Shown here: positions 23,963 to 34,200 of the stretch, piece by piece
Layout of the letters: the number at the start of each line of letters is the position of its first letter
Position numbering within the stretch: the stretch's first letter is position 1
Assembly: GCA_000402355.1 (NCBI GenBank)
Contig: AQRS01000041.1
Span: 1-43,718, forward strand
Direction: 5' to 3'
From: Candidatus Iainarchaeum andersonii SCGC AAA011-E11
GTDB lineage: Archaea > Iainarchaeota > Iainarchaeia > Iainarchaeales > Iainarchaeaceae
DNA: 43,718 bases
Program-made: the position numbers and the translations under genes
Notes under the pieces: model-generated
Database searches by the model: none
Told to the model about the DNA's origin: nothing
What the model saw: only the letters and a program-made list of their open reading frames with translations

Positions 23963-24657
23963 AGGGGTTTCCTGCAGTGCTAGAAACATTGCTCACAACC
24001 GAATCGATCGCCATCTTTGCAATGCTGGTTATTTTTTCGGCATTTTCGTTCGGCAAAAAGCTTTTGAGTGTTCGCGGAATAATTTTTGCTGACGCCGTGG
24101 GCATAATTGCGTTCGCGCTCGGCGGACTCCTCGCGGCCGGAACGCTTCTCTTTTTTTACGTTGTTGCCGAGGCATCAACCAGGATAGCGCGCAAAACCGC
24201 GGAACACGGACAGCGCACAATATCGAACATTTTCGCGAACTCCGCGGCCGCAATAATCGCGCTCTTCTTCGGGCAGTATGCCGCTTTTTTTGGCGCGGTT
24301 TCAGCAGCCCTGGCGGACACGGTTTCCTCGGAAATAGGAATGCTTTCGCGCAAAAAGCCCGTGCTGATTACGAGCCTCAAGGAAGTTGAAATGGGCACGG
24401 ACGGCGGGGTAACCGTCCTTGGAATAGTTGCCGGAGCTGTCGCAGCCTCGTTCATTGCGCTCATTTTCTTTTTCACGGTAAAGCAAAGCGCAGTGGGGTT
24501 TGTGGCAATAACCCTTGCGGGGCTGGTTGGAACGCTTTTCGACAGCCTTTTGGGCGCGGTTTTCGAGAGAAAGGGGATGCTGAACAACACCCACGTGAAC
24601 CTTCTCGCGGGAATTGCCGGGGCAATGGTTGCGCTTGCGTTCTCGGGCCTCATCTGA
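23959..24657 (+). CDS. DUF92 integral membrane protein (TMEM19/VTE6-like)
   Basis: A 232-residue polytopic membrane protein with about six helices. Family marks are the Ser/Glu-rich loop SAALADTVSSEIGMLSRKKP, the GTDGGVTVLGI segment and the late FDSLLGAVFERKGMLNN. DUF92 proteins include the plant phytyl-phosphate kinase VTE6, so a polyprenyl-phosphate kinase role in archaeal lipid metabolism is a fair guess. The GTG start overlaps the rps3ae stop. The next gene is carS, also a lipid gene, which supports this reading. Confidence 0.85.
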   Translation: MKGFPAVLETLLTTESIAIFAMLVIFSAFSFGKKLLSVRGIIFADAVGIIAFALGGLLAAGTLLFFYVVAEASTRIARKTAEHGQRTISNIFANSAAAIIALFFGQYAAFFGAVSAALADTVSSEIGMLSRKKPVLITSLKEVEMGTDGGVTVLGIVAGAVAASFIALIFFFTVKQSAVGFVAITLAGLVGTLFDSLLGAVFERKGMLNNTHVNLLAGIAGAMVALAFSGLI

Positions 24658-24763
24658 GCGCCGCGGGGTGCGTGGCCGAAACCAATGATTTGAAATTTGG
24701 CGGGAATGCGCCGTAATAAAAATGTAACCAGTTATATAAAGTTGTAAATTCCCCGTGATTCGC

Positions 24764-25276
24764 ATGCAGGATTTTTTGCTCAAATTCATTTTTTACCTCG
24801 CCCCAATGTACTTCGCGAACGGCTTTGCAATGCTCTTCGGCGGCAAAACGCCTGTTGATTTCGGAAAAAAATTTTTGGACGGAAAGCCGGTTTTCGGCGC
24901 CGGAAAAACCTGGAAGGGCCTCTTTTTCGGGATAGTGACAGGCACGATTGTTGCCGCGGCAATAGGCTTTTTCTCCGCGGACGCAAACGCAATTTTTCCG
25001 GGGAATTATGTTCTCCTCGGGTTTTTGCTTTCGCTCGGCGCCATTATAGGCGACATGGTTGCAAGCTTTTTCAAGAGGCGCAACGGAATAGAACAGGGAA
25101 AGGAGGTGCTGTTCCTCGACCAGCTCGATTTTGCCATCGGGGGAATGATTTTCGGAAGCATTGTTTATGTCCCTGATTTTTATGAGGCGATTCTCGTGTG
25201 CGTCATAACCCTGGTTGCGCACAGGGTTTCGAACTACATTGCGTTCAGGACAAAACTGAAAAAGGTGCCCTGGTGA
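24764..25276 (+). CDS. carS: CarS, CDP-archaeol synthase
   Basis: CDP-2,3-bis-(O-geranylgeranyl)-sn-glycerol synthase, which activates archaeal lipid precursors with CTP before head-group attachment. The 170-residue membrane protein has the conserved GAGKTWKGLFFG, then GDMVASFFKRRNGIEQGKE and FLDQLDFAIGG, the cytidylyltransferase active-site loops. The ATG at 24764 follows a TTATATAAAG box by about 25 bases; a GTG at 24755 is possible. Its stop overlaps the start of the archaeosortase gene, so the two are translated together. Confidence 0.93.
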   Translation: MQDFLLKFIFYLAPMYFANGFAMLFGGKTPVDFGKKFLDGKPVFGAGKTWKGLFFGIVTGTIVAAAIGFFSADANAIFPGNYVLLGFLLSLGAIIGDMVASFFKRRNGIEQGKEVLFLDQLDFAIGGMIFGSIVYVPDFYEAILVCVITLVAHRVSNYIAFRTKLKKVPW

Positions 25277-25758
25277 ATCTGCACAGAAGCGGGGCCGTTT
25301 TTTTCGCGAAGTTTTTCGCAATATTCCTTTTTCTCGAGTTCCTTGTCGTGAATTTTCCCGTTGTGCCGCTGCAGGAGTTCATTGCGCGGACGCTTGCCTC
25401 TTTTCTCGGGTTGGGTTACTCCGGCAGCCTCGTGTTTGTTTCGGAAGGGGCGTTTGAAATAACCGCGTCCTGCACAGGCCTCGTGAGTGCGAGCGTGCTT
25501 GCCGCGATAATATTTTCGCTGAAAAAGCCGGAATTGAAGGAAAAAGCAGTTGTTTTTGCCGCGGGGTTCGTGGCGCTGCTTGTCGTGAATTATTTCAGGG
25601 TGCTGCTTGTGCTGTGGTCGGGAAAAGAATTCGGCATAGCGGTTGCGGAGATTGTGCATGTGCTGAGCTGGTTCGTGACTTCAGGAGCGGTGATTGCGGC
25701 GTGGTATTTTTTCACGAAAAAAACCGCCGGAATAAAGGATTTTTCAGGATTTCTCTGA
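25273..25758 (+). CDS. Archaeosortase/exosortase-family transpeptidase
   Basis: A 161-residue membrane protein with about five helices and the catalytic triad of the exosortase/archaeosortase family: Cys67 in EITASCTGL, Arg109 in VNYFRVLLV and His129 in AEIVHVLSWF. Such enzymes cut a C-terminal tripartite signal of surface proteins and, in haloarchaea, join the protein to an archaeol-based lipid. The GTG start overlaps the carS stop, linking it to lipid synthesis. A candidate substrate is encoded at 9784. Its 3' end overlaps convergent secD by 15 bases. The substrate motif it recognises is unknown. Confidence 0.88.
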   Translation: MNLHRSGAVFFAKFFAIFLFLEFLVVNFPVVPLQEFIARTLASFLGLGYSGSLVFVSEGAFEITASCTGLVSASVLAAIIFSLKKPELKEKAVVFAAGFVALLVVNYFRVLLVLWSGKEFGIAVAEIVHVLSWFVTSGAVIAAWYFFTKKTAGIKDFSGFL

Positions 25759-27372
25759 GCCCTTGAGTATTTGCTCCGCGAGGACCGAGAAAGCCGGCCT
25801 GGTAATCAGGACGCCGACAAGCACCCCGAGTATTGTTGTTATCGCAAAGCCCACAAGTTTTCCAAAGCCAAAGCCGAAAAGTATTACGGGCAGCATCGTG
25901 GCTATGCTGGTTGCGGCCGCGGCAAACACTATGAAGAATGCTTTTTTCACGCGGTTGGCGTAGCTTCCTCCCTCTGTTAGTTCTCCCTTTTTGAGCTCGT
26001 CTATAATGACTATCTGGTCGTTGACACCGGTGCCTACCGATGCGAGTATTCCTGCAACGGAGGCCAAGTCAAGGTTGTACCTCAGGATTGACGCGATTCC
26101 CACAACTATGACTATTTCGCTGAGGCCTGTGAGGAGAATCGGGAGCGCAAGCTTTATTGCCCTGTACCTGATGTAAAGCACGAGCGCCACAACCAAAAGG
26201 CCTATTATTCCGATGAGGAATGTGCCGGACAAAAACTCTTCACCCAAAAGCGGGGAAATGCTTTCCTTGGAAATTTCCTTTATCCCTATCGGCAAGGACC
26301 CTGTTTCCAGGAGAATCGCAAGCGATTTGAGGTTCTGGATTGCCTCATCCTGCGAGGTTCCGGAACCCGTGATGCTGAGTTCCGAGAAAATTTTTGCGCT
26401 GTTCGGGTTTTCAACGTAAGGGTCGAGGTTTGCAATTCCCGGGGTGAGCGCTATTATCTGCCTCGCGCCTGTTGCAACCCAAACCCACGGGGTTTCAGGC
26501 CTTTCGTTCTTCACCTCGACAACCCTGTAGCCCATTGACTCGAGCGATGCCCTTTGCCCCTGCGATGCATCCGGATGCACTATTGCCTCTTTTGCTGTTC
26601 CTAAAAGTGACGCGAGTTTGCTTGATTCGGCCTGTGAAAAGTTATTGTCCGATTCCGCAACAATGTAAGGCATGGTTGCGTTCTTCATGAGTTCGGCGAA
26701 CGCGGTGCCGGCCGGAATGTTTTCCGCCTGGTTTCCCTGAACAAGGAGCTGCGAGTCATCGGAGAAAACATTTTTCGGGATTATCAGGACGGCTTCGGCC
26801 GGCCTGTCAATGAAAAAGTACGTGCTGTCACAGTCATACTGCGTGCCGGAAGAAGGGTCAAAGGAAACCGCGGTGCAGCGGTGGAAAACGCTTTTTGAAA
26901 ACCTGTCGCCCGCCGTTTGGTTCAGGAGGAAAGGCAGGTTCCAGGTGTAGCCGTTCTCGGACTGGCCGACGCCGTAACCGCGGGTCGCGTCCTTGAACAC
27001 CTGCACTATGTCGGAGCCCTCGAATAGAATGTTGCCGTCAAGGGTTGCCTCGAACTTTCCCTGTGTCCTGAGCAATGATTCGAGGCGCGCTATCTGTTCC
27101 GGATTAGTTTCCGCAATCTGTGCAACCAACAGGTCGTTGCCCAGGGAATTTACTTTTGTGTCCTTAAGGCCGAAGGCGTCGAGGCGCTGTGAAATAACGG
27201 AAACTATTGTCTCCATTTTTTCCCGGGAAACGGGTTCTTCCAATTGTATATGGAAAAGAGTCCCTCCCCTGAATTCAACGCCGAACTGCACGCCGTTGAT
27301 TGCAATGGAAAGCAATGAAAGCAGTATCACTGCGGCGGCAAACATTACTTTGGGGTTTCTTGCAACGCTCAC
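25744..27372 (-). CDS. secD: SecD, protein-export membrane protein
   Basis: A 542-residue RND-type subunit that works with SecF at the Sec translocon to pull exported proteins outward. The first membrane helix is followed by GVEFRGGTLFHIQLEEPV, a large outer domain (about 40-370), and a block of five helices containing DLASVAGILASVGTGVNDQI and GFGKLVGFAITTILGVLVG. The GTG start overlaps the secF stop by four bases, so translation is coupled. Complete. Confidence 0.93.
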   Translation of the reverse strand: MSVARNPKVMFAAAVILLSLLSIAINGVQFGVEFRGGTLFHIQLEEPVSREKMETIVSVISQRLDAFGLKDTKVNSLGNDLLVAQIAETNPEQIARLESLLRTQGKFEATLDGNILFEGSDIVQVFKDATRGYGVGQSENGYTWNLPFLLNQTAGDRFSKSVFHRCTAVSFDPSSGTQYDCDSTYFFIDRPAEAVLIIPKNVFSDDSQLLVQGNQAENIPAGTAFAELMKNATMPYIVAESDNNFSQAESSKLASLLGTAKEAIVHPDASQGQRASLESMGYRVVEVKNERPETPWVWVATGARQIIALTPGIANLDPYVENPNSAKIFSELSITGSGTSQDEAIQNLKSLAILLETGSLPIGIKEISKESISPLLGEEFLSGTFLIGIIGLLVVALVLYIRYRAIKLALPILLTGLSEIVIVVGIASILRYNLDLASVAGILASVGTGVNDQIVIIDELKKGELTEGGSYANRVKKAFFIVFAAAATSIATMLPVILFGFGFGKLVGFAITTILGVLVGVLITRPAFSVLAEQILKGSEKS

Positions 27373-28244
27373 TTTGATTCACCCCTTTTCTCCACGAACC
27401 ACAAAAGCAGGGGCGCATTCATGAACCATGTTGAAATTATGTCGGCGAAAAGCCCGAACAAAAGCACGGCGGAAATTTCGAAGAAAACCTGAATCTGCAT
27501 GAAGTAGGACAAAACAGCCATCACGAGAAGCGCCGCAATGGACGTGAAGGTCATTGTGAGGCCCGTCGCCATTGATTCGGAGGAGCGTTCCGCCGGGGTT
27601 TTTTCCTTTCTCTTGAGGACCCTTGTTGTGAGCATTATGTCGGTGCCAATGCTGTAACCGACCATTGCGAGCAGCGCAGGAATGGTTGAGCCTGAAAGAG
27701 GTATGCCGAAGAGCGCCATGGGCGCCAAGGCACCAAGCACATCAAAGATTGCCGCCGCGATGACAAGAAGAGAGGGAATGATTTCCCTGAAGAAAAGGAA
27801 AACCACAAGTGTTACGAGTACTGCGCCCGCGAGCATTGCGGTTGTCCCGGATTCATAGAATTTTGCCCCGAAAGACGCGCCTATCTGGTTCACCTGTATC
27901 CTCTCATTTTTGATTGAAAATGTTTCAATTATTGTCTGCTGCACTTCCGAAGCGCTCGCATCGCTTTGCGCGTACTGCACAAGCAGCCCGTAATCCGTGG
28001 GCGAGGAAACCGAGTTTATCTGGAGGTCCGAGAACTCGTACTTTTCAAGGAGCCTTTTTTCGAGGAGCGAAGAATCCATCATGGTGTCGTTCCTCACGAT
28101 TATGCTGGTGCCGCCCCTGAGGTCTATTCCCTGCTTTACGGTTGGGAAAACGAGAATAAGGAAAAAGAACACCGCAAGCAGTATTGCCGGCAGTATGAGA
28201 TACCTTTTATAGTTTCCTTTGTAGAGATTGTTTAGGTTGACCAA
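27369..28244 (-). CDS. secF: SecF, protein-export membrane protein
   Basis: A 291-residue partner of SecD. The first helix leads to QGIDLRGGTSIIVRND, a small outer domain, then five helices with VLGALAPMALFGIPLSGS, ALLAMVGYSIGTDIMLTTR and a final FGLFADIISTWFMNAPLLLW. The TTG start at 28244 is preceded by AGGGGGT nine bases upstream. It is the first gene of the secF-secD operon, and is divergent from the NOG1-like GTPase gene only 34 bases away. Confidence 0.92.
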   Translation of the reverse strand: MVNLNNLYKGNYKRYLILPAILLAVFFFLILVFPTVKQGIDLRGGTSIIVRNDTMMDSSLLEKRLLEKYEFSDLQINSVSSPTDYGLLVQYAQSDASASEVQQTIIETFSIKNERIQVNQIGASFGAKFYESGTTAMLAGAVLVTLVVFLFFREIIPSLLVIAAAIFDVLGALAPMALFGIPLSGSTIPALLAMVGYSIGTDIMLTTRVLKRKEKTPAERSSESMATGLTMTFTSIAALLVMAVLSYFMQIQVFFEISAVLLFGLFADIISTWFMNAPLLLWFVEKRGESK

Positions 28245-28278
28245 GGCAAAAAAACCCCCTAAAAAAGAGGAATCCTAA

Positions 28279-29313
28279 TTGAAAAAAGCCAGAAAACATT
28301 TAAATAGGGTTGGGGGAACCGAAAGGCCCTCGGAGTACTATTTTCCGGCTTCGAAGGAGCTTTTGGACCAGGCCTTTACGCTCACTTCAAAGCTCAGTTA
28401 CTCTAGGAGGGGCGCGAACAAGGCCATTAACAGGAAGGGCCTGAATGCGCTCAAAATAAAGGAAATGGGGAAATTTTTGCAGTCGAAACTGATGCCGCTT
28501 GCAAAGCAGTTCCCGCGCATAGATGAAATGAACCCGTTTTACAGGGATTTGCTTTCCGCCATTGCGGATGTCGACGCGTTGAAAATGAACCTCGCGAAAC
28601 TCAGGGCCTCGACAGGAATAATCAGGAGGCTCAGGTACGAGTATTCCTCGAAAGTTTATTCAGCAGCAACCATGGAGGGCTGTGACAGCATCCTCAAGGC
28701 TTTTGCCGGAAGAACGAGCTCGGTAATAAACAAGCTGGATAAGCCGCTCAAAATTCTCAAGGAGGAATCAAAAAAGCTCAGGGAGCTGCCTTCAATAGAT
28801 TTCGAGGCGCCAACAATAGTGCTTGCGGGCCTGCCGAACGTCGGCAAGACAACCATGCTGAAGCGCCTTACCGGGGCGAATGCCCGGATTTCGCCGTATC
28901 CGTTCACGACAAAGCAGATTAATTCCGGATTTTTCGAATTCAGATACACGCGCATCCAGGTGCTTGATACCCCGGGATTGCTGGACAGGAAGGAGAAAAA
29001 TGACGTGGAAAAAAAGGCGATTGCCGCCCTGAAGCACCTTGCAACTATAATTGTTTTTGTGATTGACCCCACGACTTACTGCGGTTATCCCCTTGAGGAA
29101 CAGCTTTCGCTCCTTGAACAAATAAGGATGGATTTTTCGGGAAAAAAAATTTTGGTGGTGGTAAACAAGGCGGATTTGGCCTCACAGGAGCAGATGGACA
29201 ATGCAATGCGCAAAACCGGGGACGCAATTATTGAGGGCGAGGGCAGGGAAAGCCTCAAAAAAGCGGTTGAGGGAGAGCTCGCGGACGCAATGAAAAACAG
29301 CAAAACGCAATGA
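28279..29313 (+). CDS. NOG1-family ribosome-assembly GTPase
   Basis: A 344-residue GTPase. The helical N-terminal domain of NOG1 (about 1-170) precedes the G domain, with G1 GLPNVGKTTMLKRLTG (about 184-199), G2 region YPFTTKQIN, G3 DTPGLLDRK and G4 NKAD. NOG1 acts in assembly of the large ribosomal subunit. The TTG start at 28279 follows GAGGAA by eight bases; no ATG is suitable. Complete, single gene. Confidence 0.9.
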   Translation: MKKARKHLNRVGGTERPSEYYFPASKELLDQAFTLTSKLSYSRRGANKAINRKGLNALKIKEMGKFLQSKLMPLAKQFPRIDEMNPFYRDLLSAIADVDALKMNLAKLRASTGIIRRLRYEYSSKVYSAATMEGCDSILKAFAGRTSSVINKLDKPLKILKEESKKLRELPSIDFEAPTIVLAGLPNVGKTTMLKRLTGANARISPYPFTTKQINSGFFEFRYTRIQVLDTPGLLDRKEKNDVEKKAIAALKHLATIIVFVIDPTTYCGYPLEEQLSLLEQIRMDFSGKKILVVVNKADLASQEQMDNAMRKTGDAIIEGEGRESLKKAVEGELADAMKNSKTQ

Positions 29314-29400
29314 AAGGCAGGAACTTTTGGGGCCTGCTGTAATTAATGTCTTTCGATATAAAGTAGGTTTTTATTAGGTTACGGATTCAGGTATTATCAA

Positions 29401-29489
29401 GCGCCTTGAATTAGGCGCGGAGATGAGTTAAATGGCCATTTTTGCTGACAGAGGTTTGAGGGTAAAAATTTTTTCGGGGGCGCGTGCGC
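29401..29489 (+). other. Hairpin and tiny reading frame before UPF0147
   Basis: GCGCCT-TGAATT-AGGCGC (29401-29418) is a perfect six-pair hairpin. A 22-codon frame starting at an ATG near 29431 follows and overlaps the start of the UPF0147 gene. A TATAAAG box near 29357 would place both within the transcript leader. They could be a leader peptide or a regulatory RNA; nothing confirms translation. Confidence 0.3.
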
Positions 29490-29771
29490 ATGGCGAATGA
29501 AAACAATCTGGACGGCCAGCTCTCGTACACTGCCGAGCTCATGGAAGCAATCATTGAGGACAGCGGCGTTCCGCGCAACATAAGGAAAGCGATTGATGAT
29601 GCGAAGAATAAAATAACCTCGAAAAGCGATTCGGTTGAAGTGAACGTGACAAGCGCAATCTACCTCATGGAGGACATAAGCAACGACATAAACATGCCCT
29701 CGCACACGAGAACGGAAATCTGGACGATTATTTCGGAACTCGAATCCATAAGGGAAAAGTGCAAGGGATAG
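29490..29771 (+). CDS. UPF0147 family protein
   Basis: A 93-residue all-helical protein of the archaeal UPF0147 family, with the conserved AIIEDSGVPRNIRKAIDDAK and DISNDINMPSHTRTEIW. Its function is not established. The ATG at 29490 was chosen over a GTG at 29484. The DP1 gene starts inside its last codons (overlap 13 bases), so it heads the UPF0147-DP1-DP2 operon and may relate to replication. Confidence 0.9.
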   Translation: MANENNLDGQLSYTAELMEAIIEDSGVPRNIRKAIDDAKNKITSKSDSVEVNVTSAIYLMEDISNDINMPSHTRTEIWTIISELESIREKCKG

Positions 29772-31291
29772 CCTTGGAAGCGACAATCCAGAGCCAGAGG
29801 AAAAAGGAAATAGTGGAATACTGCAACTCACTTGAACAGTTCATAGACAAGGAATCCGTTGCGCTGCTCGAAAATGAGGAGCACTGGAAAGAAATCATTT
29901 CATCAATAGAGGGCACCGTAATCTCTTCCGAAAAGGTGAAGCAGAGGCTCGCGAAGCACGATTCAAAACTTTCGGGCGTGAAGGAAGTGATCGTGAAAAA
30001 AAGTGCCTTCACCGGCAACGCAAAGGACATTGATCCTGATTTCAGGATAATGCGCGAGTACGAGGTAACGGACCAGAGCTCGAGCGAAGGAAAAGTGAAA
30101 GATTTTCTGGATTACTTCACTGACAAGTACAATTTTTTGCACGGGTTGTTTTCAAAAAGGGCGGGGTTTGCACCCAAGGCATTCGACCGCCTGAAGGGCG
30201 TGAAACAATACGAGGAAGTGGACATCATAGGAATGGTGATGAAAAAATGGGTGAGCAAGAACGGAAACCTCACGATTGAACTCGACAGCCCGGAGGGAAG
30301 GTTCATTGCAATAGTTTCAAAGGAAGACAATGCCCTGAACCGCGACGCCGGAAAGGTTCTTTTGGATGATGTGATTGGAATCAAGGGGAAAAAGTTTTCG
30401 GATGAAGTGCTCATAGTGAAGATGATTCTCTGGCCGGATTTGATCCAGAGGCAGCCGAAAACCGGGGAAAGGGATGTAAGCGTGATGCTGATTTCCGACA
30501 TTCACGTCGGGAGCAGGCTGTTCATGGAAAAGGAGTTCACGAATTTTTTGTCGTGGCTTAACGGAAACGCCTCCTCTGAAAAAGAATTGAAGCGCATCGG
30601 AAAAATAAAGTACATGGTTATCGCGGGCGACAATGTTGATGGAGTGGGGGTTTACCCTGACCAGATAAACGAGCTCTCGATAAAGGACATTTACGGGCAG
30701 TACGAAAAGCTCGGCGAATTGATCCGCGAAATTCCCGAGCATATAGAAATATTCATGTGCCCGGGCCAGCATGATGCCGTAAGGAGGGCGGATCCGCAGC
30801 CCGCGATTCCAAAGGAGTTCATCAAAAACATTTCGGATTTGGGGAACGTGCACATGGTCGGGAGCCCGAGCTGGGTGGAGATAGAGGGATTCAAGAGCAT
30901 GATTTACCACGGGGCATCACACCATGACATGTACATGGCGACAAAGCACCTGAACTCCAAGGAGCCGCAGCTCGCGATGATTGAGCTGCTGCGCAGGCGC
31001 GACCTCTCGACAGGATTTGGATTGACGCAGCCTTACGTTCCGGAAAAAAGGGATTTCATGCTCATCCGGGAGGAGCCCGATTTTTATTTTGCCGGGGACA
31101 TGCACCACAAGGGGTATGCGCAGTACAAGGGATGCATGTGCGTGAATGCCGGAACGTGGCAGGAAAGGACAGACTATCAGATCAGGATGGGGCACATTCC
31201 GACCCCGGGAATCGCGATTGACATTAACCTCAAAACAAGGAAGCTGACGGAAAACAATTTTGCCGGAGGAAGTGAAGAGAATGGAGATTAA
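29759..31291 (+). CDS. polB: DNA polymerase D small subunit (DP1), proofreading exonuclease
   Basis: A 510-residue subunit of the archaeal replicative polymerase PolD, giving the 3'-5' exonuclease. An N-terminal helical region and an OB-fold (about 150-235) precede the calcineurin-like phosphoesterase domain. Its metal-binding motifs are SDIHVGS (about 246), AGDNVDG (about 289), PGQHDAVR (about 334), YHGASHHD (about 382) and GDMHHKG (about 446), so it should be active. The GTG at 29759 overlaps UPF0147; a TTG at 29774 is possible. It is shorter than many DP1 proteins, mainly at the N-terminus. Confidence 0.95.
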   Translation: MQGIALEATIQSQRKKEIVEYCNSLEQFIDKESVALLENEEHWKEIISSIEGTVISSEKVKQRLAKHDSKLSGVKEVIVKKSAFTGNAKDIDPDFRIMREYEVTDQSSSEGKVKDFLDYFTDKYNFLHGLFSKRAGFAPKAFDRLKGVKQYEEVDIIGMVMKKWVSKNGNLTIELDSPEGRFIAIVSKEDNALNRDAGKVLLDDVIGIKGKKFSDEVLIVKMILWPDLIQRQPKTGERDVSVMLISDIHVGSRLFMEKEFTNFLSWLNGNASSEKELKRIGKIKYMVIAGDNVDGVGVYPDQINELSIKDIYGQYEKLGELIREIPEHIEIFMCPGQHDAVRRADPQPAIPKEFIKNISDLGNVHMVGSPSWVEIEGFKSMIYHGASHHDMYMATKHLNSKEPQLAMIELLRRRDLSTGFGLTQPYVPEKRDFMLIREEPDFYFAGDMHHKGYAQYKGCMCVNAGTWQERTDYQIRMGHIPTPGIAIDINLKTRKLTENNFAGGSEENGD

Positions 31292-34200
31292 GGCTGTTCC
31301 CGCGGTAAAAAAATATTTTGATGCGCTGGAAAAAAGGGCGATGGCGCAGTATGCAATGGCGGTGCAGGCGCGCAAAAAGGGAAAGGACCTGAGCCTTGAA
31401 GTAGAATGTCCCCCCACGGTTGACCTTGCGGACAGGACGGAAAACATCATCGGGCCGCCCGGAGTAGGGAAAAGGTACAGAGAATTGTACGCGGAATTCA
31501 GGGGCGACAGGACACGCGCAATATTCAAATTATTCAAGGAAATAATCGGGGGCGGGATTGGCGATATACCGAACGAGGAAAAAAGATTGGAGCAGGCGGT
31601 GAAAACCTGTTTGGTTCTTGTTACCGAGGGAGTTGTTGTCGCGCCGCTGGATGGCGTGCCGAAAATTCTTATAAGCAAAAATCCGGATGGCTCGCGGTAT
31701 GTCGACATTTACTTTGCGGGGCCCATTAGGGCTGCGGGAGGCACGGCAACCGTTTTTCCGCTGATTCTCGGGGATTACGCGAGGCAATTAATGGGTTTAG
31801 ACAGGTACAGGCCGACAATGGATGAAATTGAGCGCTATGTCGAGGAAATCAACATTTATGATGAAATAATCACGAGGCAGTTCAAGCTCAAGGATGACGA
31901 GGTAAGGAAAATTATTCAGGGCTGCCCTGTGTGCGTGAACGGCGAGCCAACCGAAGAGCGCGAGGTAACCACTTACAAGGACCTTGGCAGGATTCCGAGC
32001 AACAGGATAAGGGGCGGAATGTGCCTCGTGATTTCTGAAGGAGTGGGTTTGAAGGCAATGAAGATAATGGGCCTCGCGAAAATGCTTGGCCTTAATTGGG
32101 ACTGGCTCGAAAGCATAATCAAGGTCAGCAAGGGAAGCGCGGGAAATGACAAGGAAGTGCACCCGGATTTCAGTTACCTTTCCAGAATTGCAGCGGGAAG
32201 GCCGATTTTCAGTTACCCCTCCACTTACGGCGGATTGAGGCTCAGGTATGGGCGGGCGCGCAACACATGCATAATGGGAAAGGGAGTGCATCCCGCGACA
32301 ATGCATATCCTTGATGATTTTGTTGCTGTGGGGACGCAAGCCAAGATGGAGCGGCCCGGAAAGAGCGCGGAATTTTTTCCGGTTGATTCAATAGAGGGGC
32401 CGATAGTGAAACTGGTCGGCGGCGAAGTCAGGAAAATAAGCTCGGCAGAGGAAGCATTGAAAGTGAGGGCATCGGTTGAAAAAATCCTTTTCCTCGGGGA
32501 CTGCCTCATTGCGCTCGGAGACTTCAGGAAAACGGCGCACCCGTTGATGCCCGCGGGTTATTGTGAGGAGTGGTGGAAGCTCGAGCTGCAAAAAGAGGCG
32601 AAGGGAAACATGCTCGGGGAATTCGATGTGAGCCGGTTCATGGAGGCGCCGAACCTTATTGATGAAAATACCGCGCTTGAGCTCGCGCTGCGCTTCAATG
32701 TTCCTCTCCACCCGAAGTACTTGCATTATTACACCGCATTGAACGGCGAAGAGGCCGCGCATCTCGTGAGGGAAGTGAGGCGCGCACAGAAAACCTTTGA
32801 GGGCACGGAAATAACGGAGCTGCTGCTGGAGAAAAAGCCCGAAACAAAGGAAATGCTTGAAAAAATCGGGCTGCCGCACAAAGTGAAACAGGGAAAAATA
32901 GTGGTTGAAATGGATTGCGCATATTCGTTCTTCAAGACATTCGGCGGAACGAGCCAGGACGAGCCGAACATGGAAGCTGGCGTCATTGGAATGCTTTGCG
33001 CGCTCTCCGGAATGAAAATAATGGACAAGGCAGGAACATTCATCGGGTGCAGGATGGGCAGGCCCGAAGCCGCAAAGCCGCGCAAAATGGCCGGAGACCC
33101 GCACACGCTCTTTCCAATCGGCGAGTACTCCGGAAACACGCGCTCGATAAACAAGGCCGCGGAAAAATTCCAGAACATTGAGGTGGAGGTCGCGGAATTC
33201 TCCAATCCAGCAAGCGGCAAGGTCGAGTGCCAGCCCTTTTCAATGGAAACCGGAAAAAGGAACGTGCTTTCGCGGAACCAGAAGGACAATTCCGTGAAGT
33301 TCAGCAAGAGAAAAATAAACATTGAGGAACTGCTTTTCCACGGAGCCAGGAGCCTCAACATGAACGTGCCCGTGCTTGTGAAGGGAGTAAAAGGGCTGAT
33401 TAATTCCGACAAGCTGCCTGAGCCCATTGAAAAGGGGATTCTGAGGGCGCACCATGACCTGCACATTTTCCGCGACGGCACAATAAGGTTCGAGCTCCTG
33501 AATGCGCCTTTGACGCACTTCAAGCCCGCGGAAATAGGGTTGGGAATTGAAAAGGCCCGTGAATTGGGTTACACGCACGATTTTGAGGGCCGTGAACTCG
33601 TGAGCACGGAGCAGATATGCGAGATTTTTCCGCAGGACATAATACCGAACGAAACCGCCGGCGATTTTTACCTGCGCGTGACAAAATTTGTTGATGACGA
33701 GCTCGAAAGGTTTTACGGCCTCGAGAAGTACTACAACTTTAATTCAAAGGACAACCTCATAGGCGAACTTTTTTTGGGGCTTGCGCCTCACACTTCCGCA
33801 GGGGTAATGTGCCGCATAATCGGCTTCACCAAGGCGCGGGTGAATTTTGCGCACCCGTATTTCCACCTCGCAAAGAGGAGAAACGCGGATGGCGATCAGG
33901 ACTCCATAATGCTGCTCATGGATGTGCTCCTGAATTTCTCGCAAAAATATTTGCCTTCGTCCCGCGGGGGAAGAATGGACGCGCCACTTGTTTTCAGCAT
34001 CGCAATCAACCCGACCGAGATTGACGACGAGGTTTATGACGTTGAAACCTGCCGCGAGTATCCCTTGGAGCTTTATGAGAAGAGCCTTTCCATCAGCGAA
34101 CCGGAAATAGACTCGATTCCAACAATAAAAAAGAAGCTCGGGAAAGAGGGCCAGTACACCGGCTTCGGGTACACGCACGAAACAAGCATTTTCGATGCGG

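Noticed and set aside
29314..29489. C/D box small RNA
   Set aside because: I looked for RUGAUGA and CUGA boxes at the right spacing in this and other spacers and did not find a full set.
30917..31708. Long minus-strand frames opposite DP1, DP2, dnaK and ValRS genes
   Set aside because: They lie wholly antisense to clear conserved genes and have no recognisable domains; they are shadows of codon bias.
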